Shown here in pieces: positions 20,571-28,155 of a DNA stretch of 64,000 nt. Below the pieces are notes generated by a model. It was not told the origin of the DNA, ran no database searches, and saw only the letters and a list, made by a program, of their open reading frames with translations. How positions within the stretch are numbered: the first letter of the stretch is position 1; every line of letters starts with the position of its first letter. Made by a program: the position numbers and the translations under genes. The DNA is from JAOPZW01 sp963789015 (GTDB lineage Bacteria > Actinomycetota > Thermoleophilia > Solirubrobacterales > Solirubrobacteraceae), in assembly GCA_963789015.1 (NCBI GenBank), contig CAWBIU010000001.1, positions 248,001-312,000 of the forward strand, read 5' to 3'.

Positions 20571-21170
20571 TCAGCCGAGGAAGTCGAGCAGTGCTCGGCG
20601 CCCGCCGCCGGGCATCGGATCGCCGTGGGCGAAGAGCAGCGCGTCGAAGTCGTGCTCGAGTAGCCCGCGCAGCGACTGCGACAGGCCGCGTCGCACCTCG
20701 TCGGGGTCGTCGCCCATGAGCGCGTCGGGGACGAACTCGAGCCCGCCGTCGGCGCCGCGGATCAGCCCGTCGGCGAACAGCAGCGCGCCCGGCCCGGCGT
20801 CGAGGTGGAAGACGGTGTCCTCCGGGGTCAGCGCGCCCATCTTCAGCGCGACGATGCCCGGCGCGACCTCGTCGCCGAAGCGGAAGCCCTGGACGTCGGG
20901 ACCGTCGCGGAACTCGTGCAGCCCCGCCTCGTGACAGCGGATCTCGCAGCCGAAGGCCTCCGCGAATCGCTCGCTGTGGCGAAGGTGGTGGCGGTTGGAG
21001 AGCAGGATGCGATCCGGCCGGCCGTACTGCGCGATCGCCTCGACGCCGTCCTCGGGCACGCGGGGGTCGATGAGCGCGGCAGCCGCGACGGCGAAGTGCG
21101 AATGGACGGGGAAGCCGATCCGCTCGTGGAACGTCGTCCAGTGCAGCACACCCGGCAGGACCTCGCTCAT
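20571..21170 (-). CDS. Metallo-beta-lactamase-fold-like protein
   Basis: 199 residues from ATG 21170. The phrases RILLSNRHHLRHSERFAE, VFHLDAGPGALLFADGLI and DALLFAHGDPMPGGG follow the order of an MBL fold, but the classical HxHxDH motif is not complete; the SNRHHLRHSE segment occupies its place. It may be a metal hydrolase of altered specificity or an inactive relative. It is divergent from the Aat gene, with under 80 bp between starts, and precedes alkA. Confidence 0.65.
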   Translation of the reverse strand: MSEVLPGVLHWTTFHERIGFPVHSHFAVAAAALIDPRVPEDGVEAIAQYGRPDRILLSNRHHLRHSERFAEAFGCEIRCHEAGLHEFRDGPDVQGFRFGDEVAPGIVALKMGALTPEDTVFHLDAGPGALLFADGLIRGADGGLEFVPDALMGDDPDEVRRGLSQSLRGLLEHDFDALLFAHGDPMPGGGRRALLDFLG

Positions 21171-21246
21171 CGACACCGCCTGGATCCCCTCCTCGGAAGC
21201 CGCGTACGGTACAGGGCGAGATCGCCCGCCCCGGCCCCCTCCCGCG

Positions 21247-21837
21247 CTGACCACCCCCGCCGACCAGGCCCTCGCGCTCTACGCAGCGGGCTTCTTCCCG
21301 ATGGACGACGCGGGCGAGCAGGATGGCCCGCTGCCCTTCTACGCCGCCGAGGAGCGCACCCTGTTCGAGCTCGACGCGCGCTCGCGCGCGGCGCTGCGCC
21401 GGCGCGTGCGCCGCAGCCTGCGCCACGCCGACGCGTGGTCGCTCCGCCGCGACGCGCGCTTCGAGATCGTGCTGGACGCGTGCGCGCGCCCGCGCGAGCC
21501 CGGCGACGGCGTCTGGATCACGCCGCGGCTCGCCGCGCTCTACCGCCACCTGCACGCCGCCGGCCACGCACACTCCTTCGAGGTCCACGACGGCGACCGC
21601 CTCGGCGCGGGGCTGCTCGCGGTGCTCATCGGGCGCGCGGCGATGCTCGAGTCGATGACTCACTGGGTGCCACACGCGGGCAACGTGCTGCTCGCCCGCA
21701 CGCTCGACCACCTGGCCGAGCTCGGCTTCGACTTCGCCGACGTGCAGCTGCCCACGCCGCACACGATGCGTCTCGGCGCGCGCGTGGTGTCGCGCGAGGA
21801 GTACGAGCGGCGGCTGCGCGCGGCGCTCGTCCGCTGA
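21247..21837 (+). CDS. aat: Leucyl/phenylalanyl-tRNA-protein transferase
   Basis: About 196 residues. The family signature GFFPMDD occurs near residue 14, followed by WITPRLAALYRHLHAAGHAHSFEV, LIGRAAMLESMTHWVPHAGN and FDFADVQLPTPH. It adds Leu or Phe to proteins starting with Arg or Lys, marking them for N-degron proteolysis. There is no ATG, GTG or TTG at the expected N-terminus: the first plausible codon is CTG 21247, just before TTPADQALALYAAG. The frame is open further upstream, but that runs antisense into the divergent MBL-like gene. The start is therefore unresolved. It ends four bases before the convergent yqgE-like gene. Confidence 0.85.
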   Translation: MTTPADQALALYAAGFFPMDDAGEQDGPLPFYAAEERTLFELDARSRAALRRRVRRSLRHADAWSLRRDARFEIVLDACARPREPGDGVWITPRLAALYRHLHAAGHAHSFEVHDGDRLGAGLLAVLIGRAAMLESMTHWVPHAGNVLLARTLDHLAELGFDFADVQLPTPHTMRLGARVVSREEYERRLRAALVR

Positions 21838-21841
21838 GCGG

Positions 21842-22402
21842 TCAGTTCAGCGAGGGGTCGTCGGGCATTGTCGCGAGCAGCATGTACTCGCGGCCCTTGC
21901 GCCGCAGGACCGCCGCCCACAGCGCGTCCGGGTCGGCGGTGAAGACGTCGGTGCGCTGCGCGGGCTCGATGATCCACGAGTCCTCCTCGAGCTCGGCCTC
22001 GAGCTGCCCAGGGCCCCACCCGGCGTGCCCGGCGAAGATCCGCGTGCGGCGCACCGCATCGCCGAAGTTCTCGCGCTCGCCGACGTCGGCAGGCACGAAC
22101 CCGAGGTCCTCGTCGAGCAGCAGCGCGGCCTGGCTGGGGTCGTCGAACTCGGCGAGCACGATCACCGACGCGGGCGCCACCGGGCCGCCGACCCAGACGC
22201 CGTTCTCGCCGTCGCCGGCGAGCCAGTCGAGGTCGGGCACGGCCTCGCTCACCGTCGTCTCGGCGGGCCGGTTGAGGACGAGCCCCATCGCTCCCTCCTC
22301 GCTGTGCTCGGCCATGAAGACGACGGTCCGGCGGAAGTTCGGATCCATGATCTTCGGCGAGGCGACGAGCAGGCGGCCGCGGAGCGACTCCATGCCCGCC
22401 AT
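21842..22402 (-). CDS. YqgE/AlgH family protein (UPF0301)
   Basis: 186 residues with the full family pattern: GRLLVASPKIMDPNFRRTVVFM, EEGAMGLVLNRP, GGPVAPASVIVLAEF and RIFAGHAGWGPGQLEAELEEDSW. The biochemical role is not established; in pseudomonads the relative AlgH affects gene regulation. It is a cytoplasmic protein of normal length. ATG 22402 is used, with a second in-frame ATG three codons later. It is convergent with aat, and the LigD-like gene follows on the same strand in the upstream direction. Confidence 0.92.
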   Translation of the reverse strand: MAGMESLRGRLLVASPKIMDPNFRRTVVFMAEHSEEGAMGLVLNRPAETTVSEAVPDLDWLAGDGENGVWVGGPVAPASVIVLAEFDDPSQAALLLDEDLGFVPADVGERENFGDAVRRTRIFAGHAGWGPGQLEAELEEDSWIIEPAQRTDVFTADPDALWAAVLRRKGREYMLLATMPDDPSLN

Positions 22403-22441
22403 TGTCCCCCACCGGCGCGGCCCGCCATGCGCGGGCGGTCC

Positions 22442-23314
22442 CTATCCGGTCCGGGGAAGGCCGCCTGCGGACCGCGCGATGTCCGCCCACGGGTCGCCGC
22501 CGTCCTCCACGCGGTCGCGCACGGTGTGCAGCGTCCAGCCGTCGGGGCGCAGGCCGGAGTCCTCGAGCTCCTCCCAGCGCAGCGGCGTGGCGACCGGCGC
22601 GCCGGGCCGGGCGCGCACCGCGTAGGGCGGCACGGCGGTCATGGCCCAGCCGTTGCGGTTGACGTCGATGAACAGGCGGCCGGCACGCTTCTCCTTGCGA
22701 AACGCGGTCGTCAGCTCGTCGGGGTCGTCCTCGACGAGCGCGTCGGCCACGGCCAGCGCGGCGTCGCGCACCTGCTCGTAGCCGTAGCGGCGGCGGATCG
22801 GGACGACGACGTGCACGCCGCGCGATCCGGTCGCCATCGCCCAGGGGTCGCAGCCCGCCTCGCGCAGGCGGTCGCCGAGCGCGAGCGCGGTGCGGCGCAC
22901 GAGCGCGAACTCGTCCTCGCCGGACGGGTCGAGATCCCAGACGATGCGGTCGGGCCGGTCCAGGCGGTCGGCGCGCGCCGTCGGCGTGTGCGGGGTGATG
23001 CAGTTCTGGTTGGCGAGCCAGACGAGCGTCGCCGCGTCGCGCGCGATCACGTGGCGCACCGTGCCGCCGTGCTTGGGCACGTCGACGTGGCGCACCCAGT
23101 CGGGCGCGCCCTTGGGCATCTCCTTCTGGAAGAAGCCCCCGCCCTCGATGCCATTGTTGTAGCGCTGCAGCGAGATCGGGCGGTCACGCAGGTGGGGGAC
23201 CATCACCGGCGCGATGTCGCGCATGTAGGTGGCGAGGTCCTCCTTCGTGGTGCCGTCGGGGAACAGGACCTTCCCAGGGTTCGAGATCGGGACGTCGTGA
23301 TTGCCGGCGCGCAT
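22442..23314 (-). CDS. LigD-type DNA polymerase/primase domain protein (stand-alone)
   Basis: 290 residues. ISNPGKVLFPDGTTKEDLATYM at the N-terminus and the phrases RPISLQRYNNGIEGG, VWDLDPSGED (two metal-binding aspartates), MATGSRGVHVVVPI and LFIDVNRNGWAMTAVPPYAVR match the polymerase domain of bacterial NHEJ ligase LigD. There is no ligase or nuclease domain, and no Ku gene in the window, so it would supply gap filling in a split NHEJ system. ATG 23314 is preferred: GAGAGG lies nine bases upstream, whereas it directly abuts the ATG at 23323. Confidence 0.92.
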   Translation of the reverse strand: MRAGNHDVPISNPGKVLFPDGTTKEDLATYMRDIAPVMVPHLRDRPISLQRYNNGIEGGGFFQKEMPKGAPDWVRHVDVPKHGGTVRHVIARDAATLVWLANQNCITPHTPTARADRLDRPDRIVWDLDPSGEDEFALVRRTALALGDRLREAGCDPWAMATGSRGVHVVVPIRRRYGYEQVRDAALAVADALVEDDPDELTTAFRKEKRAGRLFIDVNRNGWAMTAVPPYAVRARPGAPVATPLRWEELEDSGLRPDGWTLHTVRDRVEDGGDPWADIARSAGGLPRTG

Positions 23315-23370
23315 GGATCCCATCCTCTCGCGGGTATGGCCGCCGCGCCATCCCAGTCTCAGGAGCCACG

Positions 23371-23580
23371 TTGTCAGATCCCGTTCCCCCGTCACCACGC
23401 TCCCCCGGCCAACCGGCCGCGACCCCGCGCCACGGCGACGCGTGGGAGGCCCTCGTGCGCGAGGAGCTGATGCGCGCCCGCCGGCGGGCGCGCCGCAGCG
23501 CGGCCCGCACGACCCCCGCGCCCGACCTGACGGACGACACACCCACGACGACCACCCCGACGCCGCCCCCGGCCGCCTGA
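23371..23580 (+). CDS. Small hypothetical Arg/Pro/Thr-rich protein
   Basis: 69 codons from TTG 23371. The central part (DAWEALVREELMRARRRARR) could form a basic helix; the tail is Thr/Pro-rich (TTTTPTPPPAA). Third-position GC is high from about codon 15 onward, which supports coding, but the start is uncertain and no family is recognised. It lies between the divergent LigD-like gene and the convergent MFS gene. It might instead be chance. Confidence 0.35.
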   Translation: MSDPVPPSPRSPGQPAATPRHGDAWEALVREELMRARRRARRSAARTTPAPDLTDDTPTTTTPTPPPAA

Positions 23581-23581
23581 G

Positions 23582-25237
23582 CTAGCCGCCGAGCAGCGCC
23601 TCGAGCAGGCCCGTGGCCGTCCGCGGGTTGACGCCGTGCTCCTGCTCGAAGCGCTTCGCCTCGACCGGGTCGGCGAGCGCGAGGACGAGCTCCTCACGCG
23701 AGGAGCCGACCCGGCACGCGGTGCTGTCCAGGAGCTCGAGCGCGCGGTCCTGCAGGAAGCCGCCGATGCCGCCGGCGCCCGGCGAGCGGCGGTCGGGGTC
23801 GCACGGGTCCTGGATGGCGACCGGCTCGGGCGCGAGGGCGGCGTGCAGCGAGGCGTAGATCGCGGGCGCGCCGAGCGCCACCGCCGCGGTCGCGACTGCG
23901 ACCGGCACGGCGCGGCGCGGCAGCGGCCACGGGACGAGCACGAGCGCTGCGAGCAACGCGAGCGCGCCGCTGATCAGGAACGCCTCGTCGAAGGCGTCGG
24001 CGACCGCGGCGGTGAGCGTCTCGTCGGCGCGCTCGGCGAGCCCGTCGTACGCGCGCAGCTCCCGACCGCTGAAGCGCCCGCGCTCTGCCGCGATCGCGCG
24101 CCGTAGCCCCTCGCGCGGGTCCTGCTCGTCGACGCCGGACAGCAGCGCCGGCGCAAGATCGAGCTTCTCCTGCGGCGAGAAGGGCGCGTCGAGCACGAGC
24201 GCGACGCCCTGCTCGCGGGCGCGCTCGGTCGAGGACTCGAGCTGGGCGGCGACGACCGGCGCGAGCAGCGCGAGCGCGACGGCGATGCCGGCGTGACGGA
24301 CGGCGAGCGTGCGTGCGGCGTCGTGCGTGGTGCGCTCGGGCAACAGGTCACCGGCGAGCGCCGTCAGCGCCATGCCCATGCCCACGCCGGCGAGCGCCTG
24401 CGGCGCGATCGTCCACGCGATCTCGGCGCCGGGCAGCCAGGCGATGGCGAGCACGCCGCCGCCGATGAGCGCGCTGCCCGCGGCGGCGCGGACGCGCGCC
24501 GGGCCGCGCACCCGGGTCCCGGCCGCCGCGCCGAGCGGGATCACGGTGACCGCGGCGGCGGCGCCGATCGGCGACACGCTCCAGCCCGCGACGAGCAGCA
24601 GGACGAGCAGGAAGAGCACCGCGCTCAGGGCGGCGGAGACGAGCCCGAGGGCGAGCGCCGGGCGTACCGCGAAGCGCGCCGGATGGCGCTCGACGACGAG
24701 GTGCTCGGGCGCCGGGCCCACGAGCGCGGCGAGGGCCGCGGCGGCGGCCACGGGCGCCTGGAAGACGAAGATCGCCCGCCACGAGAAGAGCTCGGTGAGC
24801 GCGCCGCCGAGCGCGGGCCCGACCGCGGTGCCGAGCACCGCGGCGGCGACCCACAGCCGGCGCCCCGAGTGCTCGCCGCCGCCGAGCAGGGCGAAGGCGG
24901 CGATGAGCCCGGCGGCGCCGCCGACGGCCTGCAGCGCGCGCCACACGAGCAACGGGGCGAGCGAGTCGGCCACCGCGCACCCGAGGGAGGCGATCGCCAT
25001 CAGGGCCAGGCCGCCGGCGCCCAGCCAGCGCACCGAGACGACGCCGGCGAGGCGCTCGAGCGGCAGCAGCACGGCGGCGAGCACGACCGTGTAGACGCCG
25101 ATGACCGCGGCGACGCCCTCGACCGACGTGTCGAGCTCGGACAGCAGCTCGGGCAGCGCCAGCGTGACGATCGACCCGTCGGCCAGCGCGATTCCGGCGG
25201 CGAGGGCGAGGAGGATGGCGCGCAGGCGCACAGGCAC
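23582..25237 (-). CDS. Major facilitator superfamily transporter with extended C-terminus
   Basis: 551 residues from GTG 25237. Hydrophobic segments begin at RLRAILLALAAGIALADGSIV and at least twelve are visible, with the DHA2-like phrases LVWRALQAVGGAAGLI and LGTAVGPALGGALTELFSWRAIF. A loop of about 80 charged residues (SPQEKLDLAPALLSGVDEQDP to ERADETLTAAVADAFDEAF) comes before the last pair of membrane segments, and a soluble tail of about 75 residues follows them. Likely proton-coupled efflux; the substrate is unknown. It is divergent from the uracil-DNA glycosylase gene, with about 130 bp between them. Confidence 0.82.
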   Translation of the reverse strand: MPVRLRAILLALAAGIALADGSIVTLALPELLSELDTSVEGVAAVIGVYTVVLAAVLLPLERLAGVVSVRWLGAGGLALMAIASLGCAVADSLAPLLVWRALQAVGGAAGLIAAFALLGGGEHSGRRLWVAAAVLGTAVGPALGGALTELFSWRAIFVFQAPVAAAAALAALVGPAPEHLVVERHPARFAVRPALALGLVSAALSAVLFLLVLLLVAGWSVSPIGAAAAVTVIPLGAAAGTRVRGPARVRAAAGSALIGGGVLAIAWLPGAEIAWTIAPQALAGVGMGMALTALAGDLLPERTTHDAARTLAVRHAGIAVALALLAPVVAAQLESSTERAREQGVALVLDAPFSPQEKLDLAPALLSGVDEQDPREGLRRAIAAERGRFSGRELRAYDGLAERADETLTAAVADAFDEAFLISGALALLAALVLVPWPLPRRAVPVAVATAAVALGAPAIYASLHAALAPEPVAIQDPCDPDRRSPGAGGIGGFLQDRALELLDSTACRVGSSREELVLALADPVEAKRFEQEHGVNPRTATGLLEALLGG

Positions 25238-25368
25238 AGTCTGCCGGGCGCTCGCCGTTGCGGGGCAAGGCCGGCCGGGTAGCGCGATGCCATGGCCGTC
25301 CGCATCGTCATCGGCACGTCGCAGGCGGCCGCCCGGACGCGACAGCTGCTCGGCGCCCGGGTGTCGGC

Positions 25369-25929
25369 ATGACGCAGGACCGCCAGGCGCTGCTCGACGC
25401 GATCGCACAGGAGATCCGCGAGCACGTGCCGTGCGGCTTCGAGGTCTGCGAGCAGGCGACGAACCTCGTGCCCGGCGAGGGCAGCGCGACGGCGAGCGTC
25501 GTGTTCGTCGGCGAGGCGCCCGGGGCGAGCGAGGACCGCACCGGCCGGCCGTTCGTCGGCGCGGCGGGCAAGCTGCTCGATCAGCTGCTCGAGGAGGCCG
25601 GCCTCGCGCGCGACGACGTGTTCATCACGAACGTCGTCAAGGCGCGCCCGCCCGGCAACCGCGACCCGCGCCCCGACGAGGTCGCCCATCACCTGCCGTG
25701 GCTCGAGGCCCAGCTCGACGTCATCGCGCCGCGCCTGATCGTCCCGCTCGGGCGCCACGCGCTCGGGCGCTTCGTGCCCGACGTGAAGATCACCCAGGCG
25801 CACGGCAACGTCGTCGAGCGCGACGGTCGCACCGTCTTCCCGATGTTCCATCCCGCCGCGGCGCTGCGCAACCGCGACCTGCGCGCGACCCTGTTCGCCG
25901 ACGCGCGGGCGCTTCGCGAGGCGCTGTGA
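25369..25929 (+). CDS. Uracil-DNA glycosylase family protein, family-4-like with an incomplete cluster motif
   Basis: 186 residues from ATG 25369. The core motifs are present: VVFVGEAPGASEDRTGRPFVG (with the substrate-binding GEAPG), ITNVVKARPPGNRDPRPDEV and FPMFHPAAALRN. Two N-terminal cysteines (CGFEVC, near 21 and 26) are kept. The other two ligands of the usual 4Fe-4S cluster are gone: KCRPPGNR is KARPPGNR and the following cysteine position is in HHLPWLEAQ. It should remove uracil from DNA, but the cluster is probably absent or ligated differently. It is coupled to the DUF72 gene by a GTGA overlap. Confidence 0.88.
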   Translation: MTQDRQALLDAIAQEIREHVPCGFEVCEQATNLVPGEGSATASVVFVGEAPGASEDRTGRPFVGAAGKLLDQLLEEAGLARDDVFITNVVKARPPGNRDPRPDEVAHHLPWLEAQLDVIAPRLIVPLGRHALGRFVPDVKITQAHGNVVERDGRTVFPMFHPAAALRNRDLRATLFADARALREAL

Positions 25930-26654
25930 GGCGGGTCCGGGTCGGCTGCAGCGGGTGGCAGTACCGCGACTGGCGCGGCGTCCTGTACCCCGAGGGGCTC
26001 GGCCAGGCGCGCTGGCTCGAGCGCTACGCGGAGGTCTTCGACACCGTCGAGGTCAACTCGACCTTCTACCGCCTGGCCTCGCGCGACGCGGTCGCCCGCT
26101 GGGTGCGCCAGACGCCGGAGGACTTCGTCTTCGCGCTCAAGGCGAGCCGCTACATGATCCACATGCGCAAGCTGCGCGGCATCGAGGAGGGGATCCGCCG
26201 CTTCCTCGAGCGCATCGAGCCGCTGCGAGGCTCGCCCAAGATGGGCCCGCTGCTGTGGCAGCTCCCCGAATGGTTCGGGCGCGACGACGACGTCCTCGGC
26301 GAGGCGCTCAACGCGCTGCCGCCCGGTCGCCACACCTTCGAGTTCCGCCACCCGAGCTGGTTCGTCGGCGAGGTCTACGACATGCTCCGCCGGCACGGCG
26401 TCGCGCTCACCATCGGCCACCACCCGGCGCGCCCCTTCCAGAGCCTCGAGCTCACCACGGATTGGACCTACGTGCGCTTCCACCACGGCGCCCGCGGACG
26501 GCGCGGCAACTACTCGAAGTCCGAGATCGCCGAGTGGGCCGCGCGGCTTCGCGACATCGCCGAGGAGGCGGAGGTCTACGCGTACTTCAACAACGACTGG
26601 GAGGGGTTCGCGGTGCGCAACGCGCTCGCGCTGCGCAAGGCGATGGGGGCGTGA
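25926..26654 (+). CDS. DUF72 family protein (YecE-like)
   Basis: 242 residues from GTG 25926, whose codon overlaps the stop of the glycosylase gene. Family landmarks: RVGCSGWQYRDWRGVLYP, YAEVFDTVEVNSTFYRL, FALKASRYMIHMRKL, LLWQLPEWF, FEFRHPSWF and YFNNDWEGFAVRNA. It forms a TIM-barrel-like fold of unestablished function that often sits beside DNA repair genes; the tight coupling here to a uracil-DNA glycosylase fits that pattern. Length is typical. Confidence 0.92.
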   Translation: MRRVRVGCSGWQYRDWRGVLYPEGLGQARWLERYAEVFDTVEVNSTFYRLASRDAVARWVRQTPEDFVFALKASRYMIHMRKLRGIEEGIRRFLERIEPLRGSPKMGPLLWQLPEWFGRDDDVLGEALNALPPGRHTFEFRHPSWFVGEVYDMLRRHGVALTIGHHPARPFQSLELTTDWTYVRFHHGARGRRGNYSKSEIAEWAARLRDIAEEAEVYAYFNNDWEGFAVRNALALRKAMGA

Positions 26655-26714
26655 GGCGGGCGGGCGCCGCGGTTCACACGCCCGCTCACACGGCGGCCCG
26701 CCACGATCGCCGCC

Positions 26715-28109
26715 ATGATCGAGAACGAGATCCTCCGGACGCTCTCCAGCCGGGTCGAGGGCGAGGTCCTGACGCCCGCCGACGACGCCTACGACGAGGC
26801 GCGCGAGCTGTTCAACGCGATGATCGACCGCCGGCCCGCCGCGATCGTCCGCTGCGCGTCCACCGGCGACGTCGCCGCCGCCATCGCCGCCGCGCGCGAG
26901 GCCGGCGTCCCGCTCGCCGTCCGCGGCGGCGGGCACTCCGTGGCCGGCATGTCGCTGTGCGACGGCGGCATCGTGGCCGACCTGCGCCCGCTGAGCGCCG
27001 TCACCGTCGACCCGCGGCGCCGCCTGGCCACCGTCGGCGGGGGCGCCACGTGGGCGACCCTCGATCGCGCCACCCAGGAGCACGGGCTGGCCACCGTCGG
27101 CGGCCGCGTGTCGAGCACCGGCGTCGCCGGCCTCACGCTCGGCGGCGGCTCGGGCTGGCTCGAGCGTCGCTTCGGCCTGGCGTGCGACGCGCTCGAGGCC
27201 GTCGAGCTCGTGACCGCCGACGGCGAGGTGATCACGGCCTCCGCGGACGAGCACGCCGAGCTGTTCTGGGCGCTGCACGGCGGCGGCGGCAACTTCGGCG
27301 TCGCCACCGCCCTGACCTTCCGCCTGCAGCCCGTGGGGCCGCACGTCCTCGCCGGGCTGCTCCTGCACCCCGCGGCCGAGGGCGCCGCCGCGCTGCGCCG
27401 CGCGCGCGACGTCATGCGCGACGCACCCGACGAGCTCGGGATCGCGTTCGCGTGGATCACCGCGCCGGCCGAGGACGAGATCCCGGCGCACCTGCACGGC
27501 GAGCTGATCGCGGTCACCGTCGTGTGCTGGTCGGGCGACGACCACGCCGAGGGCGAGCGCGTGATCGCGCCGCTGCGCGCGCACGGCGTCGACGCCGACT
27601 TCGTCGCGCCCGTCCCCTACGCCGACTTCAACTGCTCGATCGACGACCCGCCCGGCTACCGCAACTGGTGGACGGCCGAGCACCTCGACGACATGCCCGA
27701 CGAGGCGATCGAGCTGATCGCCGAGCACGCGGGGCGGATGCCCAAGGGCCCGGCGCAGACCTTCCTGGTGCCGTGGGGCGGCGCCGTCGCGCGCCAGGGC
27801 GCCGAATGGCCGCTGGCGCGTCGCGACGCCGCCTGGGTCGTGCACCCGTTCGCCCTGTGGGAGGACGCGGGCCGCGACGCCGAGCACATCGGCTGGGCGC
27901 GCGGGATGGCCGGCGCCGTGCGGCCGTTCGCCAACGGCGGCGTGTACCTCAACTTCACGGGCGACGAGGGTCCCGACCGGATCCGCGCCGCCTTCGGCGA
28001 GGACAACCTGCGGCGCCTTGCGGCGGTCAAGGACCGCTACGACCCGCACAACGTCTTCCGCCTCAACCACAACATCGCGCCGGTACGGCCCACCCCCGCC
28101 CTGGCGTAG
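26715..28109 (+). CDS. FAD-binding oxidoreductase, berberine bridge enzyme-like
   Basis: 464 residues. The FAD-binding PCMH domain has RGGGHSVAGMSLCDGGIVAD, whose histidine can carry covalent FAD, then TLGGGSGWLERRFGLACDAL and ALHGGGGNFGVATALTF. The C-terminal BBE motif is FGEDNLRRLAAVKDRYDPHNVFR. Members with a second covalent link have a cysteine in the segment that here reads STGVAGLTLGGGSG; none is present, so single-His attachment is expected. The substrate is unknown; relatives oxidise sugars, alkaloids or secondary metabolites. ATG 26715 is followed directly by good codon use. Confidence 0.9.
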   Translation: MIENEILRTLSSRVEGEVLTPADDAYDEARELFNAMIDRRPAAIVRCASTGDVAAAIAAAREAGVPLAVRGGGHSVAGMSLCDGGIVADLRPLSAVTVDPRRRLATVGGGATWATLDRATQEHGLATVGGRVSSTGVAGLTLGGGSGWLERRFGLACDALEAVELVTADGEVITASADEHAELFWALHGGGGNFGVATALTFRLQPVGPHVLAGLLLHPAAEGAAALRRARDVMRDAPDELGIAFAWITAPAEDEIPAHLHGELIAVTVVCWSGDDHAEGERVIAPLRAHGVDADFVAPVPYADFNCSIDDPPGYRNWWTAEHLDDMPDEAIELIAEHAGRMPKGPAQTFLVPWGGAVARQGAEWPLARRDAAWVVHPFALWEDAGRDAEHIGWARGMAGAVRPFANGGVYLNFTGDEGPDRIRAAFGEDNLRRLAAVKDRYDPHNVFRLNHNIAPVRPTPALA

Positions 28110-28155
28110 AGGCAGCCGCTCCCACGCCCGCCCGGCGGGGGGCTAGCCTCGCGCC

